From Bacterioplanoides sp965219715 (GTDB lineage Bacteria > Pseudomonadota > Gammaproteobacteria > Pseudomonadales > Oceanobacteraceae), in NCBI RefSeq assembly GCF_965219715.1, contig NZ_OZ244785.1, forward strand, positions 620,001 through 684,000: 64,000 nucleotides of DNA, in the 5' to 3' direction. Under the pieces are notes generated by a model that saw nothing but the letters and a program-made list of their open reading frames with translations, had not been told where the DNA came from and searched no databases. The translations under genes and the position numbers were made by a program. Below are positions 18,360 through 27,240 of this stretch, one piece after another (within the stretch, counting starts at the first letter, position 1; each line of letters starts with the position of its first letter).

Positions 18360-18377
18360 CATAGTGAGGTCCAGAAT

Positions 18378-19118
18378 ATGACGATTGCAACGATACAGCT
18401 GAAGAAAAATAAGAAACTTGATCAATCATCGCCGGATTACAGTGCAGAACAAGAACTGCGGCATATGAGAACCCAGCGCTTGCCTCATCAGTTTGTACCG
18501 GCAAAGGTAGCCATGTTCAAACGCTGGTTCGATGTAGCCGCTGCTGGCGCAGGCCTGTTGCTGTTTTTACCGCTGTTCCCTCTGATTGCGCTGGCAATTA
18601 AGTTGGAAAGTCGCGGTCCTGTGTTCTTCAAACAGCTTCGTATCGGTCAGGCACTGCCGTCGCGCACCGACGTTTTTATGATGATTAAATTCCGTACCAT
18701 GGCGGCCGATGCCGAAAAAAGAAGTGGCCCGGTACTGGCGAGTAAAAACGATTGTCGCGTAACCCGGGTTGGTAAATTCCTGAGAAAAACCCGTTTGGAC
18801 GAACTGCCGCAGTTTCTTAACGTATTGCGCGGCGAGATGTCATTAATTGGTCCGCGACCTGAGCGTCCGAGTTTTTGTAATCGTCTGGAAAAACAGATCC
18901 CGTATTTTACTGATCGTACTTATGGCCTGAAACCTGGTATTACCGGCCTGTCCCAAATTTATCAGGGGTATGACGAAAGCCTGGAAGATGTAAAAAATAA
19001 ACTCGGTTACGACCTGTCTTATACCTTGTCGCTGAACAGCGTCTGGAACTGGCTGAAAGCCGACATCTCAATTGTATTCGGCACGATTAAAGTCATGATT
19101 CTTGGACGAGGTCAGTAA
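18378..19118 (+). CDS. Initiating sugar-phosphate transferase (bacterial sugar transferase, SypR-like)
   Basis: A 246-residue monotopic phosphoglycosyl transferase that moves a sugar-1-phosphate from a nucleotide sugar to undecaprenyl phosphate, starting the repeat unit. It is the short form with a single membrane-inserted helix (FKRWFDVAAAGAGLLLFLPL at about residues 50-70) and no four-helix WcaJ/WbaP N-terminus. Conserved catalytic-core motifs are present: FFKQLRIG, MIKFRTMAADAE, TRVGKFLRKTRLDELPQFLN (with the Asp-Glu pair) and RGEMSLIGPRPERP. The C-terminal 70 residues complete the PF02397-type domain. It is translated from an ATG 19 bp after the GT2 gene, with GAGG upstream. The first sugar cannot be deduced. 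Confidence 0.93.
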   Translation: MTIATIQLKKNKKLDQSSPDYSAEQELRHMRTQRLPHQFVPAKVAMFKRWFDVAAAGAGLLLFLPLFPLIALAIKLESRGPVFFKQLRIGQALPSRTDVFMMIKFRTMAADAEKRSGPVLASKNDCRVTRVGKFLRKTRLDELPQFLNVLRGEMSLIGPRPERPSFCNRLEKQIPYFTDRTYGLKPGITGLSQIYQGYDESLEDVKNKLGYDLSYTLSLNSVWNWLKADISIVFGTIKVMILGRGQ

Positions 19119-19159
19119 CAGCGGCTAAAGATTGGTTGGCTGAAGCTGGAGTTGATGTG

Positions 19160-20596
19160 ATGGAAAATCAACACTACCCATTAGCCCAAAGCGGCGGAGA
19201 GCCGCAGCTAGCCCGTATTATCGCTGTATCCTTTTTATGTGTTGTACTGGGTGTGGTTTGGAACTTTATTCCGCACCCAATCATTATCCTGGTTGCCGGT
19301 TTGGCACCTATCGCTATTATCGGCGTGTTGTATATGCCATTTATGGTGTGTCTTGGCTTTATTATCTTTTCTTTCTTCCGTATTCACGAAGCCTTTCCGT
19401 TTTTAATGCCCTTTAAAATTCCCTTGTTACTGGCGTTGGCATCGCTGGCAGCCCTGGGTTGGCACCTGGTGATTACACGTGAAATCAAACCCTTTATCAC
19501 AACGGAGTTGAAGTGGTTTCTGGTGTTCTTTGGACTGGTGACTCTGGGGCTGATGTTCGCCAGTAATCGCGGTATCGCCATTGGTATGTTTACCGGCAGT
19601 TATTCCAAAATTGCCATAATGGTGTTTGCGATTGCCTGGATGGTTCGGGAAGAAAAGCAGTTTGCGTTATTGGCCAATATGATTGTGATCGCGGGTATCG
19701 CGATTGGTATGGTGGCGTTAAATAATAAAGCCAATGGTATTGGACTGGTTGAAGGTACACGGGTAACCATTGCCAGGGATATGCGCTCAGTGTTGGGCGA
19801 CCCAAATGACTTGGCGTTGGTGCTGTCATTTCCAATCAGTTTTGCGGCTGGCCTGGCTCTCACAAAAGGACGGGCGCGACCGGTGCGCCTGCTGGGTGTT
19901 ATTGGTTATTTCGTTATTGCCAGCGCCATTATTGCAACCCAAAGCCGCGGTGGATTGTTAGCCATTCTGGCGGTGTCGGGCGTTTTTGGCTTGTACAAAA
20001 TTAAATCAAAACTATTGTTGATGGGCATTGGTGCCGTTGCCTTGGTCGCACTTTTAGCGATGGCGGGAATATCCGATCGAAGCTCTGGCGGTGCTTCTGA
20101 AGACGGTATTGATGAATCAGCAAAAGGGCGGTTATACGCCTGGCAGGCGGCATTTAATATGGCTAATACACATCCCCTGACGGGTGTCGGATTAAACAAC
20201 TTCACATCAAACTATTTCTTCTACTCACCTCACTGGGATGGCATGAACCATGCTGTACACAGTACATGGTTTGGCGTGTTGGCCGAGACCGGTTATGTCG
20301 GCTTAACCGTATTTTTAATATTGGCCGTCAAGTTGGTGTTAGGAATGCGCCGACTGGTCGACAACCTGGTGCCATTGTATGAGCAGGGGAAATGTTCCCC
20401 GGTGATTTTCGGCACGGCGCAATCGGCGCTGGCGGGTTTGGCTGGCTTTATGGTGTCGGGAACGTTTTTAACCCAGGGCTTTACCTGGCCTCTTTATATT
20501 TTGCTTGCCGTGAGTGTTGCTGTCACACAGGCAGGTAATCGAATACTTGAGGGTGCTGCGCAGTCAAAACCCGACGACAATAAAGCGCAGACTTAA
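19160..20596 (+). CDS. O-antigen ligase / polymerase family membrane protein (SypL-like)
   Basis: A 478-residue polytopic inner-membrane protein; the ATG at 19160 has TGGAG 8 bases upstream, and the longer TTG start does not. About eleven hydrophobic segments are visible. A Wzy_C-type segment contains the family hallmarks ATQSRGGLLAILA (about residue 262), a large periplasmic loop with ANTHPLTGVGLNNF, and GMNHAVHSTWFGVLAETGYV. Members either polymerise lipid-linked repeat units (Wzy) or ligate polymer to an acceptor (WaaL), and sequence alone rarely separates the two. In syp terms it matches SypL. It is the last glycan-assembly gene of this run; galE follows after 114 bp with no terminator seen. 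Confidence 0.88.
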   Translation: MENQHYPLAQSGGEPQLARIIAVSFLCVVLGVVWNFIPHPIIILVAGLAPIAIIGVLYMPFMVCLGFIIFSFFRIHEAFPFLMPFKIPLLLALASLAALGWHLVITREIKPFITTELKWFLVFFGLVTLGLMFASNRGIAIGMFTGSYSKIAIMVFAIAWMVREEKQFALLANMIVIAGIAIGMVALNNKANGIGLVEGTRVTIARDMRSVLGDPNDLALVLSFPISFAAGLALTKGRARPVRLLGVIGYFVIASAIIATQSRGGLLAILAVSGVFGLYKIKSKLLLMGIGAVALVALLAMAGISDRSSGGASEDGIDESAKGRLYAWQAAFNMANTHPLTGVGLNNFTSNYFFYSPHWDGMNHAVHSTWFGVLAETGYVGLTVFLILAVKLVLGMRRLVDNLVPLYEQGKCSPVIFGTAQSALAGLAGFMVSGTFLTQGFTWPLYILLAVSVAVTQAGNRILEGAAQSKPDDNKAQT

Positions 20597-20710
20597 AACT
20601 TTTACTTTTAAACCGTTTATTAAAGAAGCGGCGAATTAAAAGTCGATGATTTAAACCGGAGCAGTAAATTCAGGACGAACTTGTGGGAAGTAATTTTTCA
20701 GGAGTTGGAT

Positions 20711-21754
20711 ATGATTTTAGTCACTGGTGGAGCAGGGTATATAGGCTCGCATACGTGTGTTGAACTGATTGAATCGGGTTATGACGTGTTGGTGCTGGAT
20801 AATCTGAGTAATTCCAGTCGCGAATCTCTGCACCGGGTCGAGCGACTAACCGGCCATAAGGTTAGTTTTGTGGAAGGCGATGTTCGTAACGGAGATATAC
20901 TGAATGTACTGTTCGATACGCATGATATCGATGCCGTTATTCATTTTGCTGGCCTGAAAGCGGTGGGTGAATCTTGTGAATGTCCGATTTTCTATTATGA
21001 AAATAATATTGAATGCACACTGAAGCTGGTTCAGGCGATGCAGGACCACAATGTTAAAAATCTGGTGTTCAGTTCTTCGGCGACTGTTTACGGTGATCCT
21101 CAAAAACTACCTCTGACAGAGGATATGCCGTTATCAGCAACCAATCCTTATGGTCGTTCTAAGCTGATTATTGAAGAAATGCTGCGCGACTTACCTCGCG
21201 CAGACGAGCTAACGCATTCTGATAACCCCTGGTCGGTCGCGCTGTTGCGTTATTTTAATCCGGTGGGTGCTCATAAAAGTGGTCAGATTGGCGAAGACCC
21301 GAACGGTATTCCCAATAACCTGATGCCATTTATCAGTCAGACGGCAATTGGTAAACGTGATTGTTTGTCGGTGTTTGGTGGTGATTACAATACTTGTGAT
21401 GGCACCGGTGTGCGTGACTATATCCATGTGGTCGATCTGGCCAAAGGCCATGTAAAAGCGGTGCAGCGGTTATTATCTGAGCAGGGATTGGATGGTGTGC
21501 AGGCGTTTAACCTCGGCACAGGTCATGGCATCAGTGTGCTGGAAATGGTGAACGCCTTTAAAGACTGTAACCATGTCGATGTGCCGTATCAGATCAGTGA
21601 TCGCCGACCGGGCGATGTGGCGGCTTGTTATGCTGATGTCAGTCGGGCTCAGACCGAGCTTGGTTGGAAAGCGGAGCTGGGGTTAGCTGATATGGTGAAA
21701 GACAGCTGGCGCTGGCAGAGTCGTAATCCGGAGGGGTATAGGGTTATCGGATAA
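20711..21754 (+). CDS. galE: UDP-glucose 4-epimerase
   Basis: A 347-residue extended SDR that interconverts UDP-glucose and UDP-galactose (often also the GlcNAc/GalNAc pair). The ATG at 20711 is preceded by AGGAG and starts directly with the NAD-binding MILVTGGAGYIGSHT. Catalytic SSSATVYG and the YGRSK (Tyr-x-x-x-Lys) motif lie at about residues 123-152, and RYFNPVGAH and VRDYIHVVDLA fit GalE closely. It probably supplies galactose-type precursors to the EPS glycosyltransferases upstream. It closes the first EPS block; DNA after its stop becomes noticeably AT-richer. Confidence 0.95.
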   Translation: MILVTGGAGYIGSHTCVELIESGYDVLVLDNLSNSSRESLHRVERLTGHKVSFVEGDVRNGDILNVLFDTHDIDAVIHFAGLKAVGESCECPIFYYENNIECTLKLVQAMQDHNVKNLVFSSSATVYGDPQKLPLTEDMPLSATNPYGRSKLIIEEMLRDLPRADELTHSDNPWSVALLRYFNPVGAHKSGQIGEDPNGIPNNLMPFISQTAIGKRDCLSVFGGDYNTCDGTGVRDYIHVVDLAKGHVKAVQRLLSEQGLDGVQAFNLGTGHGISVLEMVNAFKDCNHVDVPYQISDRRPGDVAACYADVSRAQTELGWKAELGLADMVKDSWRWQSRNPEGYRVIG

Positions 21755-21836
21755 CCATGTCGATTGGTTGAAGCTGGTTTGAAAGTCAGATTTGTAGCAA
21801 TATTCACCTCCTGTTGGTTGAATTGATGGAGATGTT

Positions 21837-22484
21837 GTGGGCATAAGCAGGAGAGGGTTGCTAAAGGCTTTTGGAGCATCGGGTGCATCGATTGCTTTGT
21901 CTCCCGTCAGTGCAATCACTCTAGAAGACAATCTTTATTTGAATCAACGGTTAGGTTTTTGCTTAGAAAAACCACGAGGTTGGCATTACTTATCTGTTAG
22001 AGATTTCATAAAGAGCTCAGAGGGCATTGAATATCTACCGACAGATCCTGAATTGCAGCAGGATCTTTTAGAGTTAACTGGCACTCCGGTTTTAACCGTT
22101 GGAAAGTATTCTGGAGATAATGGCGTTGATCGATTTTCGCCTAATGTGCAGGTTTATGCGGATCCAGTTACTTCAGATAGTGCTGATGACTTTCTTGATG
22201 ATATTGATCGTGGGAAATATCAGTTAGGAGAATATTACGATAACTATCGAATCGTAGAAGATATGCGCTCAGGTACTATTGGACGTCATGTCTATGGTTC
22301 ATATAAGGCGAACTTTGATTTGCGGCTAGGTAGCGAAACGCAAAGGCTGTGGGCGAGAATGTTTAGTGTCTATACGGAACAGGCTGAGTTGTCTTTAACG
22401 GTAATGGGGGCTGAAGCAGGCCCGGATTCATGTATCAGCGAACTTGATAAGGTTGTTCGATCATTTAAATTACTTGGACGATAA
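21837..22484 (+). CDS. Tat-exported small protein, possibly PsbP/Mog1-like fold
   Basis: A 215-residue protein starting with GTG (GGAG 5 bases upstream). The N-terminus has a twin-arginine signal: SRRGLLKAFGASGASIALSP, with the RR pair at residues 5-6 and a likely cleavage after about residue 27. The mature part (GFCLEKPRGWHYLSVRDFIK ... LSLTVMGAE ... ELDKVVRSFKLL) has the rhythm of PsbP/DcrB-like proteins: a KP.gW motif early and a closing helix. That is a weak, pattern-level guess. Codon use is AT-richer than the EPS genes. It opens a three-gene patch with no evident link to polysaccharide synthesis. Confidence 0.6.
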   Translation: MGISRRGLLKAFGASGASIALSPVSAITLEDNLYLNQRLGFCLEKPRGWHYLSVRDFIKSSEGIEYLPTDPELQQDLLELTGTPVLTVGKYSGDNGVDRFSPNVQVYADPVTSDSADDFLDDIDRGKYQLGEYYDNYRIVEDMRSGTIGRHVYGSYKANFDLRLGSETQRLWARMFSVYTEQAELSLTVMGAEAGPDSCISELDKVVRSFKLLGR

Positions 22485-22624
22485 TTGAAGCATGGAAATA
22501 GCCCACTTCTCGAAGGTACACTGAAATAATTGAGCGCCTGAGTAAGTGGCAAGATGCTGCCAGTATTATCTATTTGAAGAGTAACCTCTATTTCCTTTTT
22601 TTGGCGTGAGATACACAGATAAAA

Positions 22625-23101
22625 ATGACAAGAATGGCGTTAGCGTTGGCACTAAGTGCCAGAGATTGTGACGGAGTCGAAGCTGCTCTAAGTCCAGCAC
22701 CGCTCAATGATCCTGAGTATATAAAGCTTTTAATAGATCTTCTTCCATTAGAATGGCATAAAAGCCATGAAAATATTGTGAGCCATCTTCAGGCTCTGAA
22801 GCCTGCAGCGGCAGTTTCTGTACTCAGCAGTGTAGCTGTAACGAAATATCCCTACCTTGAATATGATAACTCTTTGGCACTGGCCAGAAAGTGTACTTGG
22901 GCTCTAGCTGATATCGGAACGGATGATGCGAAAGAAGCACTTGTTCGGATTTCGAGATGTGGAGAGGTTGAGATAGAGGTGTATGCGGTGAAGCGTCTCA
23001 AAAATTGGAAAAAAGAGCTAGCGCGGAAGGGGTGGAAAACGGAGTGTTTGCTTGCTCGTTTGGTTAAGTTGTTTGGCAATGGGAAGACTTACATTGAATG
23101 A
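22625..23101 (+). CDS. Hypothetical helical-repeat-like protein
   Basis: A 158-residue, cytoplasmic-looking protein with short antiparallel helices resembling HEAT-type repeats (KCTWALADIGTDDAKEALVR, then EIEVYAVKRLKNWKKEL). No signal peptide, no catalytic motif seen. The ATG at 22625 has only a weak GAGAT upstream; ATG 22634 is an alternative. The 140 bp before it contain a short open stretch (about 22528-22608) that may be a decayed coding remnant. Small proteins of this shape occur as immunity or adaptor proteins beside toxins, but no toxin gene is visible here. Function unknown. Confidence 0.5.
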   Translation: MTRMALALALSARDCDGVEAALSPAPLNDPEYIKLLIDLLPLEWHKSHENIVSHLQALKPAAAVSVLSSVAVTKYPYLEYDNSLALARKCTWALADIGTDDAKEALVRISRCGEVEIEVYAVKRLKNWKKELARKGWKTECLLARLVKLFGNGKTYIE

Positions 23102-23278
23102 GTTGTAACTCGGATGGCTGTGAGGCTTGATAGTTTCTCTGCTGGAGGTTTACTTCAAAGTAGTTAATCTCTTGCTAGCCTTGGATATTATCCCGTTAGT
23201 TTGAGGTAGAGTAGTATTAGTTTCTCATGATAGGTTTAGTGCGATGACTTTTAAGAAAGCAGTTGAATAGGGAAATTG
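23102..23278. other. AT-rich intergenic gap with no recognisable element
   Basis: I see no promoter, hairpin or RNA gene that I can support between the helical-repeat-like gene and the DUF2971 gene. Confidence 0.4.
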
Positions 23279-24709
23279 ATGAAGAAAGAGTATTACCGGT
23301 TTAGATCAATTGATAATTTGATGGGTAATTACAAAGAACTGGAGAGTCAAACGATATACTTTGCACCACCTGAACAGTTAAATGACCCGATGGAAGGCAG
23401 TCGAGACGTGTTCTGGGAGGGGGATGTAATAGCGTGGAAAAAGCTGTTTATTCATTATTTGTTTTGCCTAGATGATTTTGTGGTAACGCTGTTTTCACAG
23501 GATGAACCTGAAGATTTTTCAAGAGCTTGTATTCCTGTTGCTGGTAGGATATCTGAATCGCTTACGGGCTCTCGGCGTAATATATTTTCTAAAGCCTGCG
23601 ATGCTTTTTTAGGCGATGATGATATTTACTCCTTTATTACCTCGATATCTAAAAGGTCGACGCCTGTAAGGAAGGATGAACTGAAGTTTTATCTTGGCTG
23701 CATACACTTTTCAGCGCTAAAGATAATATTGGATTCTTATATAGATGAAGGTGCTATGCCAGAGGCTAATAGAATTCATGGAGATTTCTCATCTATGGTT
23801 TCTGATCTAAATTCAAAAAATTTCTTTCAAGTAATTGAAGATTTGATTCGTCTCGGTGGAGTTCAAGAGTCAAAAACTTACGAGCTTTTCCATCACAAGA
23901 GCCTTTGGCGAGAGCAGACAATTCTACAGGCTAGGTATCTCAATGATAAGATATCGAATCCAGAGTTAAAGGACGTTTTGCTGAATGATTACCCAATGAT
24001 ATATGTCGAGTGTTTGTGTGATCTTTTATACCCCAAATGGTATACGTCATGCTTTATGACTGAATATAAAAATTCATCCGTTTGGGGGCACTACGGAGAT
24101 CACCACAGAGGAGTGTGCCTGATCTTTGAATCAGATTTGGATGGTAATGATAGCTTTCTAGAGCTAAATGGTGTTGTTGGCTGGAGCGGAAGTGGCCCTT
24201 TACTCGGCAAAAAGCGAATGAAATTTAACCGTATTAATTATGAAAGCAAACTTGTTCCTGTTGATTTTTTTAGGTCCCTGGGGAATCTCCCGATACCAAC
24301 ATTGTATGAAATGTGGTACATGGATGACGATGGGGGTGTTAGTGAATGTGCAGAAGGGATGAGTGGAAGTGAGGAGCAATGGCGCGAGGCTTATTGGGAA
24401 TCGTTTATTGAAGGAGTTAGTGTCAAGTCAAATGACTGGGCGTACGAGAATGAATATAGATTAATACTCAGCAGTTCTATATTAAATTTATCTGACAAGG
24501 AAAGCCGTACGCTAACTTATGACTTCTCTTCTTTGAAAGGAATAATCTTTGGTATTAAAACGTCGCGAGAAGATAAATTGGAGGTATTAAGAGTGATCCG
24601 GGAAAAATGCCAGGCTGAAGGTAGGAGAGATTTTACTTTTTATCAGGCTTACTATTCGCCGGACCATGGCTGTATCCAGAAGGCAGAGTTACGAACACTG
24701 TACTTCTAG
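23279..24709 (+). CDS. DUF2971-family protein
   Basis: A 476-residue cytoplasmic protein. DUF2971 is recognised from its two ends: YYRFRSIDNL ... IYFAPPEQLNDPMEG at the N-terminus, and the core SSVWGHYGDHHRGVCLIFES (about residues 260-279), with NDWAYENEYRLIL near the C-terminus. The biochemical role of DUF2971 is not established; members are scattered and often sit in variable or defence-rich regions. This copy is longer than many (often 250-350 residues), with an extra helical middle. It is rich in ATA and AGG codons compared with the flanking genes, suggesting acquisition by transfer. The ATG at 23279 is preferred over TTG 23276. Confidence 0.75.
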   Translation: MKKEYYRFRSIDNLMGNYKELESQTIYFAPPEQLNDPMEGSRDVFWEGDVIAWKKLFIHYLFCLDDFVVTLFSQDEPEDFSRACIPVAGRISESLTGSRRNIFSKACDAFLGDDDIYSFITSISKRSTPVRKDELKFYLGCIHFSALKIILDSYIDEGAMPEANRIHGDFSSMVSDLNSKNFFQVIEDLIRLGGVQESKTYELFHHKSLWREQTILQARYLNDKISNPELKDVLLNDYPMIYVECLCDLLYPKWYTSCFMTEYKNSSVWGHYGDHHRGVCLIFESDLDGNDSFLELNGVVGWSGSGPLLGKKRMKFNRINYESKLVPVDFFRSLGNLPIPTLYEMWYMDDDGGVSECAEGMSGSEEQWREAYWESFIEGVSVKSNDWAYENEYRLILSSSILNLSDKESRTLTYDFSSLKGIIFGIKTSREDKLEVLRVIREKCQAEGRRDFTFYQAYYSPDHGCIQKAELRTLYF

Positions 24710-24765
24710 AGAAAGAGCTACCACGAATGGAATTCTGTGGACTTTTCATAGTCCTAATTAAACCT

Positions 24766-24781
24766 TGCCTGCTGGCAGGCA
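24766..24781. other. Palindromic hairpin downstream of the DUF2971 gene
   Basis: TGCCTGC and GCAGGCA form a 7-bp stem with a 2-base loop, with no T-tract on either side. A partial copy of the left arm (TGCCTGCC) recurs at 24793. It may be a weak terminator or the edge of the AT-rich patch. Confidence 0.35.
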
Positions 24782-24825
24782 CCACTTAGAATGCCTGCCA
24801 TTCTCACCATAAAAACGACTCCATC

Positions 24826-27201
24826 ATGCTAGAACGTTACATTCGCTGGGTAATTGCCCAGCGCAAATGGCTCACCGTCATCACTTTCCTTGCTGTTGCC
24901 ATCATCACCTTTGGTGCCTCCAAGCTGACTTTCACCAGCGACTTCCGAACCTACTTCGGCCCGGATAACCCGCAGTTGCTCGCCTTTGAAAATATGGAGC
25001 GCACCTTCTCCAAGCAGGAGAATGTGTTCTTCTACGTAAGAGCAAAAGAGGGCGATATCTTCACCAATCGTGGCCTGGCACTGATCGAAACCCTGACCAA
25101 TAAAGGTTGGGAGTTGCCCCATTCCCAACGGGTAACCTCGCTGCAGAATTATCAGCATACCGATGTGGAAGAAGACGAGCTGATGATTGATTACCTCTAC
25201 GAAGAGGCAATGGATCTCGATAGCAGCCAGCTACAACGGATTAAAAACATCACTTTTGATGAACCCACCATGATACATCGGCTGATCTCAGAAGATGGTG
25301 CATCCACTGGCGTCACGGTACGTACGGTATTACCGGAAGAAATGACCCGGGAGGCCTCCGGCGAAGTCGTAAACGCTGCCCGCGATCTGGCCAATACATT
25401 ACGCCCTGAATATCCGGATTTCGATATTATGATTGGTGGCTCGTTGGCCTCCAACGTCACCATGGGAGAAGCCATCAAGCAGGATATTGAAAACCTGCTG
25501 GGGTTGTCTTACCTGATTATGATCATCGCCATGGTGATTTTATTGCGCACCTTCTCCGGCATGATTCTCACCCTGATGATCATCAGTTTTTCGGTATTGT
25601 CGACCATCGGTTTATTCGGCTGGCTTGGCTTTACTATGACGCCGCCCACCGGCTTTGTACCCACGGCGATTCTGACCATCGCCGTGGCCGACACCATCCA
25701 TATTCTGATTACCTATTATTATGAGCTGACCCATGGTCGCTCAAAACTGGAAGCCATCCAGGAAGCGTTGCGAATTAACTTTTCGCCGGTGTTTATCACC
25801 AGTATCACCACCATTATTGGGGTGTTATGTCTGAACACCAGCGATTCTCCGCCGTATCAGGATATGGGCAATATGATTGCCGCCGGGGTATTTTTCGCCT
25901 GGATTTACAGCATTACCTTTTTACCGGCCATGCTGGCGATTATGCCCGCACCCAAAGGCAAAGCGGTTAATAATGAACCAACCGGCATGATTGCCTTTGC
26001 CGATTTTGTTATCAAACACTACAAGCCGCTGTTTGTCGCCATGCTCGTATTAATTTTGGCGGTAGGTGTTCAGGTAAACCGCAATATTATTACCGAGCGC
26101 TGGCACGAATTTTTTGACGAAACTTTTGAAGTACGTAATACCCTGGAAGCGACCAATGATTCGCTGGGTGGTTTGCACCGGATATTTTTTGTACTGGACA
26201 GCAAAGAAGAGGGCGGTATTAACAGCCCGGCTTTCCTGCAACAGGCGGACGATTTTTCTAAATGGTTAGCCACCCAGAATAAGGTTACCAGTGTTGATAG
26301 CCTGACGGACATTATCAAGCGCCTAAATAAAAACCTGCACGAAAATGATCAGGACTGGTATCAGATTCCGGAAAGCCGCGAACTGTCAGCACAGTATTTA
26401 TTATTGTACGAACTGTCGCTGCCATTGGGCCTGGGACTGGACGACACCATTAACAACGCCCGTTCGGCTATCCGTATGTCGGTGGCGTTCTCCAAAGCCG
26501 ATTCCATTTATATTCTTGAGCTGGAACAAAAGGCATTAGAGTGGCTGGATGCTAATGCACCGGCCATTCATGTAAACGAAGGCACTGGCTTAGATATCGT
26601 ATTTGCCAATCTGACCTTCCGTAATATCGGCAGCATGATGAGCGGCACTTCGATGGCGCTGGTGCTAATTTCTTTCCTGCTTATTTTCGCTTTGCGCTCA
26701 TTTAAAATCGGCATGATCAGCCTGGTGCCGAATATTGTTCCGGCGGTATTGGCGTACGGAATTTGGGGCATGATTAATGGCCAGATTGATACCGCCATTT
26801 CTGTGGTGGTATGCCTTAGCCTGGGTATCGTTGTCGATGATACGGTTCACTTTTTAAGCAAATATCTGCGTGCCCGCCGGGAAAAAGGTTACTCCGCCGA
26901 AGAAGCCATTCGTTATGCCTTCAGTGCCGTGGGGACCGCATTAATTGTCACCTCGACTGTGTTGATTGGTGGCTTTATGGTTATGCAGTTCTCGCACTTT
27001 AATCCAAGCAATCATATGGGCATGTTGCTGGCGATCACAATCCTGGTCGCGCTGTTGGTTGATTTCTTATTCCTGCCGCCGTTATTGATGTTCCTAGATC
27101 GTAATAATGAGACTTCCCAAAATAACAATGAGCCGGAATTTGAAATAAAGGCTTTTGCAGCAGCGGGCGAAGAGCCTGCGAAAAAGCAGGCTGAAGTGTA
27201 A
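24826..27201 (+). CDS. RND-superfamily (MMPL-type) membrane transporter
   Basis: A 791-residue inner-membrane protein with the duplicated RND layout: helix 1 (about 14-32), a periplasmic domain, five or six helices (about 225-380), helix 7 (about 400-418), a second periplasmic domain, and six more helices (about 615-770). Conserved transmembrane motifs include TAILTIAVADTIHILITYYY in the first half and SLGIVVDDTVHFLSKYLRAR in the second, with the intramembrane Asp residues expected for proton coupling. This places it among MMPL/SSD-type RND exporters rather than AcrB-type drug pumps (no adaptor or TolC-like partner adjacent). Substrate unknown; lipids or lipid-linked molecules are typical. 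A short basic/acidic cytoplasmic tail follows helix 12. It is not obviously part of the EPS operon. Confidence 0.88.
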   Translation: MLERYIRWVIAQRKWLTVITFLAVAIITFGASKLTFTSDFRTYFGPDNPQLLAFENMERTFSKQENVFFYVRAKEGDIFTNRGLALIETLTNKGWELPHSQRVTSLQNYQHTDVEEDELMIDYLYEEAMDLDSSQLQRIKNITFDEPTMIHRLISEDGASTGVTVRTVLPEEMTREASGEVVNAARDLANTLRPEYPDFDIMIGGSLASNVTMGEAIKQDIENLLGLSYLIMIIAMVILLRTFSGMILTLMIISFSVLSTIGLFGWLGFTMTPPTGFVPTAILTIAVADTIHILITYYYELTHGRSKLEAIQEALRINFSPVFITSITTIIGVLCLNTSDSPPYQDMGNMIAAGVFFAWIYSITFLPAMLAIMPAPKGKAVNNEPTGMIAFADFVIKHYKPLFVAMLVLILAVGVQVNRNIITERWHEFFDETFEVRNTLEATNDSLGGLHRIFFVLDSKEEGGINSPAFLQQADDFSKWLATQNKVTSVDSLTDIIKRLNKNLHENDQDWYQIPESRELSAQYLLLYELSLPLGLGLDDTINNARSAIRMSVAFSKADSIYILELEQKALEWLDANAPAIHVNEGTGLDIVFANLTFRNIGSMMSGTSMALVLISFLLIFALRSFKIGMISLVPNIVPAVLAYGIWGMINGQIDTAISVVVCLSLGIVVDDTVHFLSKYLRARREKGYSAEEAIRYAFSAVGTALIVTSTVLIGGFMVMQFSHFNPSNHMGMLLAITILVALLVDFLFLPPLLMFLDRNNETSQNNNEPEFEIKAFAAAGEEPAKKQAEV

Positions 27202-27240
27202 GTAGATTAAAAAACAGAGCGGAATTTAAAAAAGCGGAAT

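Noticed and set aside
22528..22608. Short open stretch before the helical-repeat-like gene as a separate gene
   Set aside because: No credible start or binding site and under 30 codons; mentioned only as a possible remnant.
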